Of a stretch of 64,000 nucleotides of DNA, positions 1 through 8,321 are shown one piece after another. The first letter of the stretch is position 1. Each line of letters begins with the position of its first letter. This DNA is from DATKJS01 sp964551995 (GTDB lineage Bacteria; Acidobacteriota; Aminicenantia; Aminicenantales; Saccharicenantaceae), in the NCBI GenBank assembly GCA_964551995.1, contig CAZKFD010000011.1, positions 124,001 to 188,000 of the forward strand, written 5' to 3'. Made by a program: the position numbers and the translations under genes. The notes under the pieces were generated by a model. The model saw only the letters and a list, made by a program, of their open reading frames with translations, was not told where the DNA came from and did no database searches.

Positions 1-420
1 GCCACCAAGGCGGCCGTCGAGGAGGGTATCGTTCCCGGCGGCGGGGTGGCCCTGCTCCGCGCCCAGAAGGCGCTCGACAAGCTCGGGCTCGAAGGCGACC
101 TCCAGATCGGCGTCAATATCGTCAAGAAGGCTGTCGAGGAGCCTCTGCGGCAGATCGCGGCCAACGCGGGCTATGAAGGCTCCGTGGTCGTCGAGAAGGT
201 CAAGGAGGCCAAGCAGGACACGGGCTTCAACGCCCTGAGCGAGAAGTACGAAGACATGGTCAAGGCGGGCATCCTCGACCCGACCAAGGTCGTCCGGATC
301 GCCCTGCAGAACGCCTCTTCGATCGCCGGACTGCTCCTGACCACCGAAGGCCTGATCGCCGAATTGCCCGAAGAGGAGAAGCACTCCAAGTATCCGGCGC
401 CGCCGCCCGACATGTACTGA
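1..420 (+). CDS. groEL: 60 kDa chaperonin GroEL, C-terminal part
   Basis: This is the last 139 codons of GroEL; the gene begins before the window. The reading frame is open from base 1 and encodes the equatorial-domain segment EEGIVPGGGVALLRA, which carries the conserved GGG of the ATP site, followed by DPTKVVRIALQNASSIAGLLL. GroEL forms the double-ring cytosolic folding chamber with GroES. The tail ends in PAPPPDMY rather than the flexible GGM repeats found in many GroEL proteins, so the usual unstructured Gly/Met tail looks absent. A strong hairpin terminator follows 25 bases after the stop, so this is the end of its transcript. Identity is certain; the upstream part cannot be judged. Confidence 0.97.
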   Translation, partial: ATKAAVEEGIVPGGGVALLRAQKALDKLGLEGDLQIGVNIVKKAVEEPLRQIAANAGYEGSVVVEKVKEAKQDTGFNALSEKYEDMVKAGILDPTKVVRIALQNASSIAGLLLTTEGLIAELPEEEKHSKYPAPPPDMY

Positions 421-444
421 TCAGCTTCACGACGAACGGAAGTG

Positions 445-479
445 AGCCCCGGGCGGTCTCCCCGCCCGGGGCTTTTTTA
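445..479 (+). terminator. Rho-independent terminator of groEL
   Basis: A perfect 12-base-pair GC-rich stem (445-456 with 462-473) with a 5-base loop is followed by a run of six T. It sits just past the groEL stop. Confidence 0.93.
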
Positions 480-679
480 TGGGGCCAGGTCTTCATCCTG
501 CCTCTTTTTCCAGGGGGCCGCTCTCCGGGCATGAATGGCGAGGGGCAATCCGGCCATTTTTCTTCGGTCAGGGGGCCGGCCGCCGGTTGCTCGTTTCTCC
601 TATGAAGAGCATCAGAATGAAGATTTGACCCCTTCTCATCCGTGGTCATATCGAATAATATGAAGGGCAGGCCCGGGCC

Positions 680-3046
680 ATGCGGAAGCTCTTCGACCGG
701 TATGTCCTCAAAGAGGTCTTTCCCCCCTTCCTGATCGGCCTCCTCGTCACGGCCTTCGTGCTGCTCATGAACGAAATCCTCGTCCTGGCCGATCTCTTCA
801 TCGATAAGGGGGTCTCGGCGGGTGTGGCGGGGAAGATTCTGCTCCTCCTCGTTCCCTCCCTGCTGGCCTTCGCCGTCCCCATGGCCGTCCTGACGGGGGT
901 CTTGGGGGGCCTGGCCCGGCTCTCTGCGGATTCCGAGATCATTGCCTTTCGGACCCTCGGGATCGGCTCGTCGAGGCTTCTCAGGCCCCTGTTCGTCTTC
1001 GGCCTGTTCGGCTGGCTCGTCACGTCGGCCCTAGCCATGTTCATCGCCCCCCGGGCCAATTACCGCTGGCTCCAGACGATGACGAGCTCCGTGCTGGCCA
1101 AGTCGGAGCTCCGGGTCAATCCGCTCGAATTCAACGAGTCCCTTCCGAACGTCGTCCTGTTCGTCCGCGGGGTCGAGAGTGACAAGACCTGGCGGGACGT
1201 CTTTGCCTATCTGAACAAGGACCCGTCGAGCCCGCGGGTCGTCATGGCCCGGGCGGGTCGGATTCATTTCTTCCCCGAGACGAAAAGGGCGACGCTGGAG
1301 CTCGCCGACGGCGTCCTTCACTCCGGCTCCCTCTCCGAGCCCGAAAAATACAGCGTCACCTCGTTTGCGCGCTTCGAGGAGGACATCGACGTCGAAAACC
1401 TGTTCCCCAGCGTGGCGAGCGAAAAGAGGGTCCGGGAAAAAGACATCGGGGAGCTCCTCCGTGACGCCCGGACGCTCGCGGGCGAGCTACGGGACGCGGC
1501 ACGGCGGAGCCGGGAGCATCCGGGCGACGGACAAGCCGCGGTGCTCCTAGCCCGCGATCAGAGGGAATGCCGGGCGCACGGGATCGAGATCCACAAGAAG
1601 TTCGCCCTGCCGCTGGCCTGCCTCGTCTTCGTTCTCCTCGGGCTGCCCCTGGGCCTGATGACGGGACGCGGCGGCCGGACGAGCGGGCTGTTCCTCAGCC
1701 TCGGCATCATTCTCCTGTATTATGCGATGATCACGTTTGGCGAGAAGCTGGCCATGGACGGCAAGATCGCTCCGTTCGTGGGGATGTGGGGGCCCGACGG
1801 CGTGCTGGCCCTCGCGGGGCTCCTCCTGCTCCTCCGCTCCGACGTGACACCGGGGGTTCCCGTCGTCCTGCCGGGGCTCTTCCGGAAGGGCCCCAGGCCG
1901 GCCCTTGCGCCCCGGGCCGCGCGCCAGCGGGCCCGGACGGCTCCGCGGCTGCCCCTGCGTTTCCCCGACATCCTGGACCGCTATGTCTCCCGCAAGTACC
2001 TCGGCATCCTGGGGTTCGTCCTGGCCGGGCTGCTGAGCGCCTCTCTCATCATCACCTTTCTCGAACGGCTCGACACCCTTCACCGGCACAACAAGCCGAT
2101 CGGACTCCTCCTCCGGTATGTCTGGTTCCGGATCCCCGATTTCCTCGCCTCGATCCTTCCCGTCGCCGCCTTGACGGGGGCGCTCCTCGCCCTGGGCCTC
2201 CTCGCGAAGACCAACGAGGTCACAGCCATGAAGACCCTCGGGATCAGCGTCTACAGAATGGTCGTGCCGGTCCTTCTCCTGTCCGCCGTGGTCAGCGGCG
2301 CCGCCTTCCTTGTCGAGGAGCGCCTCGCGCCCATGGCCAACGCGCGGGCCCAAGACGCCTGGGACAGGATCAATGACCGGCCGGCCAGGAGCTACAGCTA
2401 CCCCAACCGGCACTGGATGCTCAGCGCCCAGGGGGACCGGATCTATCATTACGTTTATCTCGACTCCGCCTCCCTGTCCTTCAGCCGCCTGTCCGTGTTC
2501 GACATCGACACGCGGCGCTGGACCCTCGATCGGCGGATCTACGCGGATCGGGCGAGGCTCGGGGGGACCGTCCTGACCCTCCGCCATGGCTGGATCCGGG
2601 ATTTCTCGGCGTCCGCGGCCGTGCCGTTCGCCCTCCGGGAGGAGTGGCAGCTCGCCGGCGCTGAGGGTCAGAGCGACTTTCTCCGGGAATGGAAGGAGCC
2701 CCAGCAAATGACTTACGGGGAGCTCCGCCGCTACGCCGCCGAGGTTCAGCGCATGGGATTCGAGGCCACGCGCCTCCGGGTCGACCTGCAGGGCAAGCTG
2801 GCTTTTCCACTCGCCAGCCTGATCATGACAATCCTGGCGATTCCGTTTTCGTTCTGGATGGGTCGGAAGGGAACGCTGGTCGGCATCGGTCTGAGCGTCC
2901 TTCTGGCCGTCGCTTACTGGGGCGCCTTCGCGGTCCTGCGGAGCCTGGGCTATGCGGGGGCCTTCCCTCCCGTCCTCGCCGCCTGGGGCGCGAACCTGGT
3001 ATTCGGCCTCGCGGGTTTCCTGGGGATCCTGACGCTCAGGACCTGA
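680..3046 (+). CDS. lptFG: Fused LptF-LptG lipopolysaccharide export permease
   Basis: This 788-residue protein contains two complete YjgP/YjgQ permease modules. In the LptB2FG complex these extract lipopolysaccharide from the inner membrane and pass it to the LptA bridge. Module 1 (residues about 1-388) starts MRKLFDRYVLKEVFPPF and has N-terminal and C-terminal membrane segments around a beta-jellyroll-like domain. A basic Arg/Pro linker (about 388-428) leads to module 2, which starts FPDILDRYVSRKYLGIL. Family members are normally separate proteins of about 350-400 residues. Both modules keep the TLG coupling-helix region (RTLGIG and KTLGIS). The ATG at 680 is the first start of the frame. 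No lptB or lptA gene is in the window. The fusion is seen directly; the transport role is inferred from the family. Confidence 0.93.
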   Translation: MRKLFDRYVLKEVFPPFLIGLLVTAFVLLMNEILVLADLFIDKGVSAGVAGKILLLLVPSLLAFAVPMAVLTGVLGGLARLSADSEIIAFRTLGIGSSRLLRPLFVFGLFGWLVTSALAMFIAPRANYRWLQTMTSSVLAKSELRVNPLEFNESLPNVVLFVRGVESDKTWRDVFAYLNKDPSSPRVVMARAGRIHFFPETKRATLELADGVLHSGSLSEPEKYSVTSFARFEEDIDVENLFPSVASEKRVREKDIGELLRDARTLAGELRDAARRSREHPGDGQAAVLLARDQRECRAHGIEIHKKFALPLACLVFVLLGLPLGLMTGRGGRTSGLFLSLGIILLYYAMITFGEKLAMDGKIAPFVGMWGPDGVLALAGLLLLLRSDVTPGVPVVLPGLFRKGPRPALAPRAARQRARTAPRLPLRFPDILDRYVSRKYLGILGFVLAGLLSASLIITFLERLDTLHRHNKPIGLLLRYVWFRIPDFLASILPVAALTGALLALGLLAKTNEVTAMKTLGISVYRMVVPVLLLSAVVSGAAFLVEERLAPMANARAQDAWDRINDRPARSYSYPNRHWMLSAQGDRIYHYVYLDSASLSFSRLSVFDIDTRRWTLDRRIYADRARLGGTVLTLRHGWIRDFSASAAVPFALREEWQLAGAEGQSDFLREWKEPQQMTYGELRRYAAEVQRMGFEATRLRVDLQGKLAFPLASLIMTILAIPFSFWMGRKGTLVGIGLSVLLAVAYWGAFAVLRSLGYAGAFPPVLAAWGANLVFGLAGFLGILTLRT

Positions 3047-3532
3047 TCACATCTTGTACTTGCCGAAATCTTCGGGGCTGAGGTCCTCGAGCCATTTCCT
3101 GAGGTTCTCGGACGCGTCCAGGTTGTCCTCAAATTTCAGGCTGTGGGCCTTGCGAACGACGTCGTCCTCCACGAAGATCGGCGAGCTCATGCGCAGGGCG
3201 AGAGCGATCGCGTCGGAGGGCCGGGAATCGATGACGATGAGCCGCTCGTCCTGGCGGCAGTGGATGAGCGCGTAAAACGTGTTGTTCCGGACGTCGTTGA
3301 CGACGATCTTTTCGATGGCGATCCCGAGCTTCTCCAGGAAGTTCTTCAGGAGGTCGTGGGTCATGGGCCGCGGGGTGGGCACGTTTTCGATCGTCAGGGC
3401 GATGGCGTTGGCCTCGAAGACCCCGATCCAGATCGGCAGAATCTGCTCCTTGACGGGATCCTCGAGGACGACGATCGGCATCTTGGAAATCGGATCGACG
3501 ACGAGACCCTTGACCTTCATCTCGATTTCCAT
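3047..3532 (-). CDS. Bifunctional nuclease family protein (DUF151)
   Basis: This 161-residue protein starts MEIEMKVKGL and contains the family core: LPIWIGVFEANAIAL, then RPMTHDLLKNFLEKLG, then IDSRPSDAIALALR. The DUF151 family includes enzymes reported to have RNase/DNase activity, but most members are uncharacterised. The C-terminal part (LSPEDFGKYKM) is the usual short acidic tail. The start at 3532 gives the expected length; a second in-frame ATG lies at 3520 and the two cannot be separated by the weak ribosome sites. The gene is convergent with the LptFG gene and directly abuts its stop. It reads towards that gene, with the endonuclease Q-like gene upstream on the same strand. Confidence 0.88.
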   Translation of the reverse strand: MEIEMKVKGLVVDPISKMPIVVLEDPVKEQILPIWIGVFEANAIALTIENVPTPRPMTHDLLKNFLEKLGIAIEKIVVNDVRNNTFYALIHCRQDERLIVIDSRPSDAIALALRMSSPIFVEDDVVRKAHSLKFEDNLDASENLRKWLEDLSPEDFGKYKM

Positions 3533-3587
3533 CGCCGCTCTTTTCTCTTCTAATATAGGGGGGCGGGGGGGCGTTGTCAAGGAAGGG

Positions 3588-4877
3588 CTAGAACAGCGTG
3601 AGCTGGGCGGCCAGATCCTCGGCCGCGTCCTGACCGAAGAGATGGATGAGGCCGTATTCGCCGTCGTGGCCGGGGACGATGCGGACGAGCCCGCGCCGCA
3701 TCCGGTCGATACCGGCGCTGACTTTATCCGGACTGACGCGGGCCAGCTCGGGGATGGGCACGTCGACGAGGACCGAAAACTCGTCGCCGAACTCCCGGAT
3801 GAACTTGAAGTACAGGTCCCAGACGCCCTGGCTGTCCGGCGTCTTGCCGACGGCCTCGGCGACGATCTCGTTGAGGGGAACAAGGCTCTTGAACGGGATG
3901 CGCCCGGCTCCGTCCGCGGACTCCCGGTCGGCCAGCTCCTCGACGCGGTGGAGGACGCCGATCGTCAGACGCTTCCCGCACTTGGGACAGAGGTCGTTCG
4001 ACTTCAGGCTCTCCCGGGGCGAGAGGACGACGCCGCATTTGCGGTGGCCGTCGTAGTGGTACTTGCCTTCCTCGGGGAAGAACTCGATCGTGTAAAGGAA
4101 TCTGGACGGGTCCCGTGCCCGGAGGGCGTCCATGAGCCCCCGGTAGGAGAACTCCGTATCAAAGACATTGGCCTCCCGGCCGATGCGTGACGGAGAATGG
4201 GCGTCGGAGTTGGATACTAGGGCGAAGCGGTCGAGGGCCGAGAGCCGCCAGTTCATGGCCGGATCGGATGAGAGGCCCGTCTCGAGGGCGAAGATCATGG
4301 GCGTCATCTCCTCGAAGCACTCCTCGATCGCATCGAACCCCGAGTTGGCGCCGAACAGCGAGAACCAGGGCGTCCAGATGTGGGAGGGGATGACGACACA
4401 GCGCGGGCAGGTCTCGGCCACCATCCGGCAGAACAGCCGTACGTCCAGGCCGAGGATCGGCCGTCCGTCGGAGCGCAGGTTTCCGATCCCCTCCAGCCGG
4501 CCGTTGATCCTCTCGACCGACTCGAAGTCCGGCGCGAGGAGCATGACGTGGATCTTGCGGACCTTGCCCCCTTTCGAATAGATGAAGCTCAGCTCCGTCG
4601 AGAGAATGAACGAGACGTCCTGGGGCGAGACGGACATTCCACGGAACAAGGGGTCCCCTGAGGGCTGGATGTTCGTCCGGAACTCGAAGAACCCGTTGCC
4701 CGACGGCTTGAGTTTTTCCTTCATGAGGAAGAGCCACTCGGGATGGGTGAAATCACCCGTGGCGAGGAGGCGGATGCCTTTGGCCTTGGCCCAATAGGCG
4801 AGCGTGTCGAGGACCATCTCGCGTGACGTAGCCCGGGAGAATTTCGAATGAACGTGAAGATCAGCCACGAACTTCAT
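3588..4877 (-). CDS. Endonuclease Q-like PHP-domain phosphoesterase with zinc ribbon
   Basis: This 429-residue protein resembles the COG1379/TIGR00375 family, which includes archaeal and some bacterial endonuclease Q enzymes that nick DNA 5' of deaminated bases. The N-terminal PHP domain carries the metal motifs DLHVHSKFS (residues 5-13), GDFTHPEW, the STELSFIY segment, PSHIWTPWFSLFG and SNSDAHSP. A Cys/His zinc-ribbon region follows (HRKCG near residue 270, then LCPKCGKRL), and then a helical C-terminal region. The start MKFVADLHVHS at 4877 places the PHP motif at the N terminus, as is normal for the family; the frame stays open further upstream but that part has no family resemblance. Specific repair activity is inferred. 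UvrD-associated PHP proteins of the same family are the main alternative. Confidence 0.82.
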   Translation of the reverse strand: MKFVADLHVHSKFSRATSREMVLDTLAYWAKAKGIRLLATGDFTHPEWLFLMKEKLKPSGNGFFEFRTNIQPSGDPLFRGMSVSPQDVSFILSTELSFIYSKGGKVRKIHVMLLAPDFESVERINGRLEGIGNLRSDGRPILGLDVRLFCRMVAETCPRCVVIPSHIWTPWFSLFGANSGFDAIEECFEEMTPMIFALETGLSSDPAMNWRLSALDRFALVSNSDAHSPSRIGREANVFDTEFSYRGLMDALRARDPSRFLYTIEFFPEEGKYHYDGHRKCGVVLSPRESLKSNDLCPKCGKRLTIGVLHRVEELADRESADGAGRIPFKSLVPLNEIVAEAVGKTPDSQGVWDLYFKFIREFGDEFSVLVDVPIPELARVSPDKVSAGIDRMRRGLVRIVPGHDGEYGLIHLFGQDAAEDLAAQLTLF

Positions 4878-4968
4878 GAGCGGGATTTTCAGTTTAGAAC
4901 GAGCCGACGGCGATTGCAAGTCTTTTTCGCGCCGAATCACGAGCAGGCCGCGATCGCGAAGCCGCTCC

Positions 4969-4997
4969 TTCAAGCGCTGAGAAAATGATGATAGAAT
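4969..4997 (+). promoter_or_regulatory. Possible sigma-70-type promoter for the exported TPR gene
   Basis: TTCAAG and TAGAAT are separated by 17 bases and lie 60 bases before the start at 5058. The -10 is good but the -35 matches only partly. Confidence 0.4.
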
Positions 4998-5057
4998 ATT
5001 CGTGGGGAGGGTGGCCGGGTCTTCCGGGCGCCCGACCCAGGAGTGGAGAAGTCTCGG

Positions 5058-5975
5058 ATGAGATCGGGCGTGCTCGCTTCCGGGCTGGTCCTTGCGGCTG
5101 CGGCGTTCCTCGCCGCCCAGGGTTTCGGCGGCCGGGAACGCGTCCGCGGCGCCGTCTACGACGAAGCGGGGAAACCGCTCCAGGGAGTCCGTGTCGAATT
5201 CCTCTCGGCCGCGGGCGAACGCGGGTTCGACCTGAAAACCGACAAGGCCGGAAAATGGACGGCCCTCGGCGTCGCCCGCGGACATTGGACGGTCCTGTTC
5301 GAGACGGTCGGCTATATCCCGGAGAAGACCGTTCTGGACGTCCCGGCCGCGGGGAGGAACCCCGAGTTCGTCGTCACGCTCAAGAAGATCGCCGGCCTAG
5401 CCGTGACTGAGGAGATCAGGGACCTCCTCGCGAGGGCCAACGGGCTCTTCGACCAGAAGGACTACGGCGCAGCGGCCGGCCTCTATGAGCGGATCCTGGC
5501 GAAATGCCCCGACGCCGTCCTGATCGCCCGCAGGGTGGCCGATTGCCGTCTCGCCCTGGGCCAGTACGAACCGGCCGAACAGACCTACCGGAAGGTCCTG
5601 GAGAAGGAGCCTGGAAACGTCGAAGCCGTGATCGGCGTCGGCGAGTGCCTCTTGGCCCGCGGCGACGTCAGGACGGCCATGGATTGGTATGCCAAGTTCG
5701 ATTTCGACAGCGTCCAGGACCCGGTCGTCTTATACAACGTCGGAACGGTCTGCTATAACGCCAGTCAGTTCGAGGACGCGCTGAAGTATTACCGGAAAGC
5801 GGTCGAGAGGCAGAAGGACTTCCTTGACGCCCTCTATCAGCTGGGCCTGACCTGCCTCAATCTCCAGAAGAGGGAGGAGGCCGTCGCCGCTTTCGAACGA
5901 TGCCTGGGGCTCGTTCCCTCCGATTCCCCCCGGGCGCAGCAGGTCAGAGGGTTCCTCGAATACCTGAAAAAATGA
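5058..5975 (+). CDS. Exported carboxypeptidase-regulatory-like and TPR protein
   Basis: This 305-residue protein starts with a signal peptide (MRSGVLASGLVLAAAAFLAAQ). Residues about 30-115 form a carboxypeptidase D regulatory-like beta-sandwich (GAVYDEAGKPLQGVRVEFLS, then KTDKAGKWTALGVARGHWTV). From about residue 125 to the end there are four or five tetratricopeptide repeats (for example FDQKDYGAAAGLYERILAK and GQYEPAEQTYRKVLEKEPG). Such proteins act as periplasmic scaffolds, and no enzymatic residues are visible. The ATG at 5058 is preferred over the GTG at 5043 because GGAGAA lies 8-12 bases before it. The next gene, a GWxTD protein, follows 36 bases later on the same strand and probably shares the transcript. 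Confidence 0.82.
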   Translation: MRSGVLASGLVLAAAAFLAAQGFGGRERVRGAVYDEAGKPLQGVRVEFLSAAGERGFDLKTDKAGKWTALGVARGHWTVLFETVGYIPEKTVLDVPAAGRNPEFVVTLKKIAGLAVTEEIRDLLARANGLFDQKDYGAAAGLYERILAKCPDAVLIARRVADCRLALGQYEPAEQTYRKVLEKEPGNVEAVIGVGECLLARGDVRTAMDWYAKFDFDSVQDPVVLYNVGTVCYNASQFEDALKYYRKAVERQKDFLDALYQLGLTCLNLQKREEAVAAFERCLGLVPSDSPRAQQVRGFLEYLKK

Positions 5976-6011
5976 GAGTCCGGCCGTGAGATTGCCGGTG
6001 TGGGAGAGGCC

Positions 6012-6971
6012 ATGAACATCAAAAGGGCTCTTTATGTTTGCGCGGCTCTGGCCGCGTGGCTCTGTCTTGCGCCCGGACGGAGCGCGGCCACGCCCGGAAC
6101 GAAGCTGGACCCGGAGAGCGACAGATTCTATCAGACGGCGCAGCTGATCATGACCGGCGAGGAGAAGAAGATCTTCAATCACCTGCCGGACGCGGCCTCG
6201 CGGAAGGAGTTCATCAAGGACTTCTGGGACAAGCGGAACCCCGACCCGGACGCGCTCGATAACGCGTATAAAAAGGAGTTGGAGGCCCGGGTCGATTACG
6301 CCAACAAGCACTTCCGCGAGGGCGGCCTCGGCATGAACACGGACCGCGGCCGCATCTACATTTTTATGGGCCGGCCCGACAAGGTCGAGGAATATTACAA
6401 CCAAGGGTATTCCAACCAGGGATATTACAACCAGGCCGGCACGGGCATCCGGGGCTCTATCATCCAGTGGTTCTACTACAATTACGGCCTGGGCATCGAG
6501 TTCGTCGATGAGCGGGGGATCGGCGAATTCCGGATGCGCGACTACACCGGGGCCGGAAACTTCTTCGAAGCCATGGACCTTTTCAAGCTCGGACAGTCCG
6601 TTGGCCCGGACTCCGTGTTCAAACAGCCCGTCGTCAAGTTTGATCTGAAGTACGACGCCTCCCGGAAAGAGCTGGAAGTGGACTTTCCGGCCAAGGACCT
6701 CTTTTTCCGCGAGAACGACGAAGGCCAGCTCCAGGTCGACCTCGATTTCAAGATCTACGTCTATCCGAACGAAGGAGCGACGAAGGAGACGTTCGAGGAA
6801 AGCCAGTTCTTCGTCACGACGGACAGCGAACTCCAGGGGCTGAAGACCGTTCCCTTCCGGTTCAGCCGCGCGCTGAAGCCCGGGAAGAACTTCGTTGACG
6901 TGATCGCCATGGGGAAGCAGGGGACGAGGGGTAAAGTCCGGCGGATCTTCGAGATCAAGGTCGGTCCCTGA
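6012..6971 (+). CDS. Exported GWxTD-domain protein
   Basis: This 319-residue protein has a signal peptide (residues about 1-30) and then a GWxTD domain. The domain shows KIFNHLPDAASRKEFIKDFW and KRNPDPDALDNAYKKE, then the signature region GLGMNTDRGRIYIFMGRPD, where the usual GWxTD reads GMNTD. The family is found in Acidobacteriota, Bacteroidota and relatives and has no known function. After the domain come Tyr/Asn-rich repeats (EEYYNQGYSNQGYYNQ) and a beta-rich C-terminal half (residues about 200-319). The ATG at 6012 follows GGGAGAGG closely and places the signal peptide correctly. It probably forms a transcript with the preceding TPR gene and is convergent with the exported protein at 7024. 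Confidence 0.85.
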   Translation: MNIKRALYVCAALAAWLCLAPGRSAATPGTKLDPESDRFYQTAQLIMTGEEKKIFNHLPDAASRKEFIKDFWDKRNPDPDALDNAYKKELEARVDYANKHFREGGLGMNTDRGRIYIFMGRPDKVEEYYNQGYSNQGYYNQAGTGIRGSIIQWFYYNYGLGIEFVDERGIGEFRMRDYTGAGNFFEAMDLFKLGQSVGPDSVFKQPVVKFDLKYDASRKELEVDFPAKDLFFRENDEGQLQVDLDFKIYVYPNEGATKETFEESQFFVTTDSELQGLKTVPFRFSRALKPGKNFVDVIAMGKQGTRGKVRRIFEIKVGP

Positions 6972-7023
6972 GCCCGTCCGCGGACGCCGCCCGCGGGCCG
7001 CTCCGGCGAGCGACGGTTGAACC

Positions 7024-8136
7024 CTACTTCACTTCGAATGGGACGGTCTTCTCGACCTTTCCCCCTGAAAGCATATCGGTGATCTTGATCACCAGGTTGT
7101 ATTTTCCGGCGGGAAGGTCCCTTTGCTCCGTCCGTCGGCCTTTCTCGTCCGTGATCTGGAGTGTCTGCTTGAGCGGCAGAGGTTGGTCGACCAGAGGGTG
7201 AACGTATTCTCGCATTTCCCACCTGATAGCGATCGTCCCGTCCGGCTTCTGGACCTCGTAGGTGGTCTGGATCTGGCACACGGTGTCGGGAGGCTGTCCC
7301 TTGGTCTTTGCCCCGAGGACATAGTAGAAGGGCTCGATCTGGCCTTTGTTCTCAGGCGTCACGATGCTATTGGCATCGGGCGTGATCTGGAGCAGGTAGC
7401 AAGCGAAAGATTCTCTGTGAACCGTGGGGTACAACTCAGGACTCTGCAGCTGGTCGATCTTCTTGACGAAAAAAACGGGCGTTATGTCGATCGTCTTCTC
7501 ATACGCCTCCGGTCCGGGCAGAGCGAAGTCATAATAGCCGACACCCACTTTTTTCAGGTCGGGTGTCGCTATGGCCATAGCCAGGGTATATTTCGTGGGC
7601 GGGAGGATATAACTGAACGAATACCAATCCTCCTTGTTCGGGTCGTAGCTCGCGCTCTCTTCCTGGAAGGAGAACGGAATGTATCCTTCCCGGAAGGCCG
7701 TTGATTTTTCCGAGGCGTCGGTTTGCAAAAATTCATAATAGATGCTCAGGTTGGCTTGGAGGACGCCCGGCGCCGGAGTCGCTGTCGGAGGCTGTTGTCC
7801 TTTCGTCTTGGGCTGGGGCGGGGGCGCCGGAGCGGCGAATCCGAGGTCCGCGTTCTTGGCCTGGAAGATGAAAGCAATAATTTCGGAGCCCGCCTGGATA
7901 GGCACTTGATAGATTCTGGTAATCGTGAAGGGAATATCCTGTCGGCCCTGGCGGGTCGCCAGTCCCTCCTGCATGATGGCTTTGATTTCCTTGGGGATGC
8001 GGATCTTTTCCGGCTGTTTCGTTTCCTGGGGCTTAGTCTCCTTCTGTTTGTCAGGCGTCGCTTGGGCGAAAAGCGCGGACAAGCTCAGCATGAAGACAAG
8101 GGGGAGACCGGCCACGAGGATTTTTTGGGGTCTCAT
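7024..8136 (-). CDS. Exported protein of unknown function
   Basis: I do not recognise a family. The 370-residue product begins MRPQKILVAGLPLVFML, a clear signal peptide ending near AQA at about residue 25, followed by a Lys/Gln-rich stretch. A Pro-rich segment (PAPPPQPKTKGQQPPTATPAPG) sits near residue 130. The rest is beta-rich with phrases typical of periplasmic sandwich domains (LPPTKYTLAMAIATPDL, DLPAGKYNLVIKITD). The start at 8136 is supported by a strong AAGGAGG site 5 bases upstream. The C-terminal domain resembles the beta-rich extensions of GWxTD proteins, and the gene is convergent with a GWxTD gene, so a shared envelope function is possible but unproven. Confidence 0.75.
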   Translation of the reverse strand: MRPQKILVAGLPLVFMLSLSALFAQATPDKQKETKPQETKQPEKIRIPKEIKAIMQEGLATRQGRQDIPFTITRIYQVPIQAGSEIIAFIFQAKNADLGFAAPAPPPQPKTKGQQPPTATPAPGVLQANLSIYYEFLQTDASEKSTAFREGYIPFSFQEESASYDPNKEDWYSFSYILPPTKYTLAMAIATPDLKKVGVGYYDFALPGPEAYEKTIDITPVFFVKKIDQLQSPELYPTVHRESFACYLLQITPDANSIVTPENKGQIEPFYYVLGAKTKGQPPDTVCQIQTTYEVQKPDGTIAIRWEMREYVHPLVDQPLPLKQTLQITDEKGRRTEQRDLPAGKYNLVIKITDMLSGGKVEKTVPFEVK

Positions 8137-8321
8137 ATTTCCTCCTTGAGAGATGCCTCTTTTCATCCCGCCGAAATGGGGGCAATTCTCGTGCTAAATC
8201 GAACAGTGTGAGCTCTCCGTCTCTGGGGGAGGAACCGCGCCGCTCGTAAAACTTCTTTGCAAGTCGAAATCGTCACGCGAGCCCTCTCCCAGCCGAAGAT
8301 AACGCTTAAATATATCAGATT

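Noticed and set aside
625..661. Possible promoter TTGACC with TAATAT before lptFG
   Set aside because: Spacing of 25 bases is too long, and better-spaced alternatives lack a recognisable -10.
1547..2707. A 386-codon minus-strand frame within lptFG
   Set aside because: Low-complexity Gly/Glu/Pro product opposite an obviously real membrane-protein gene.
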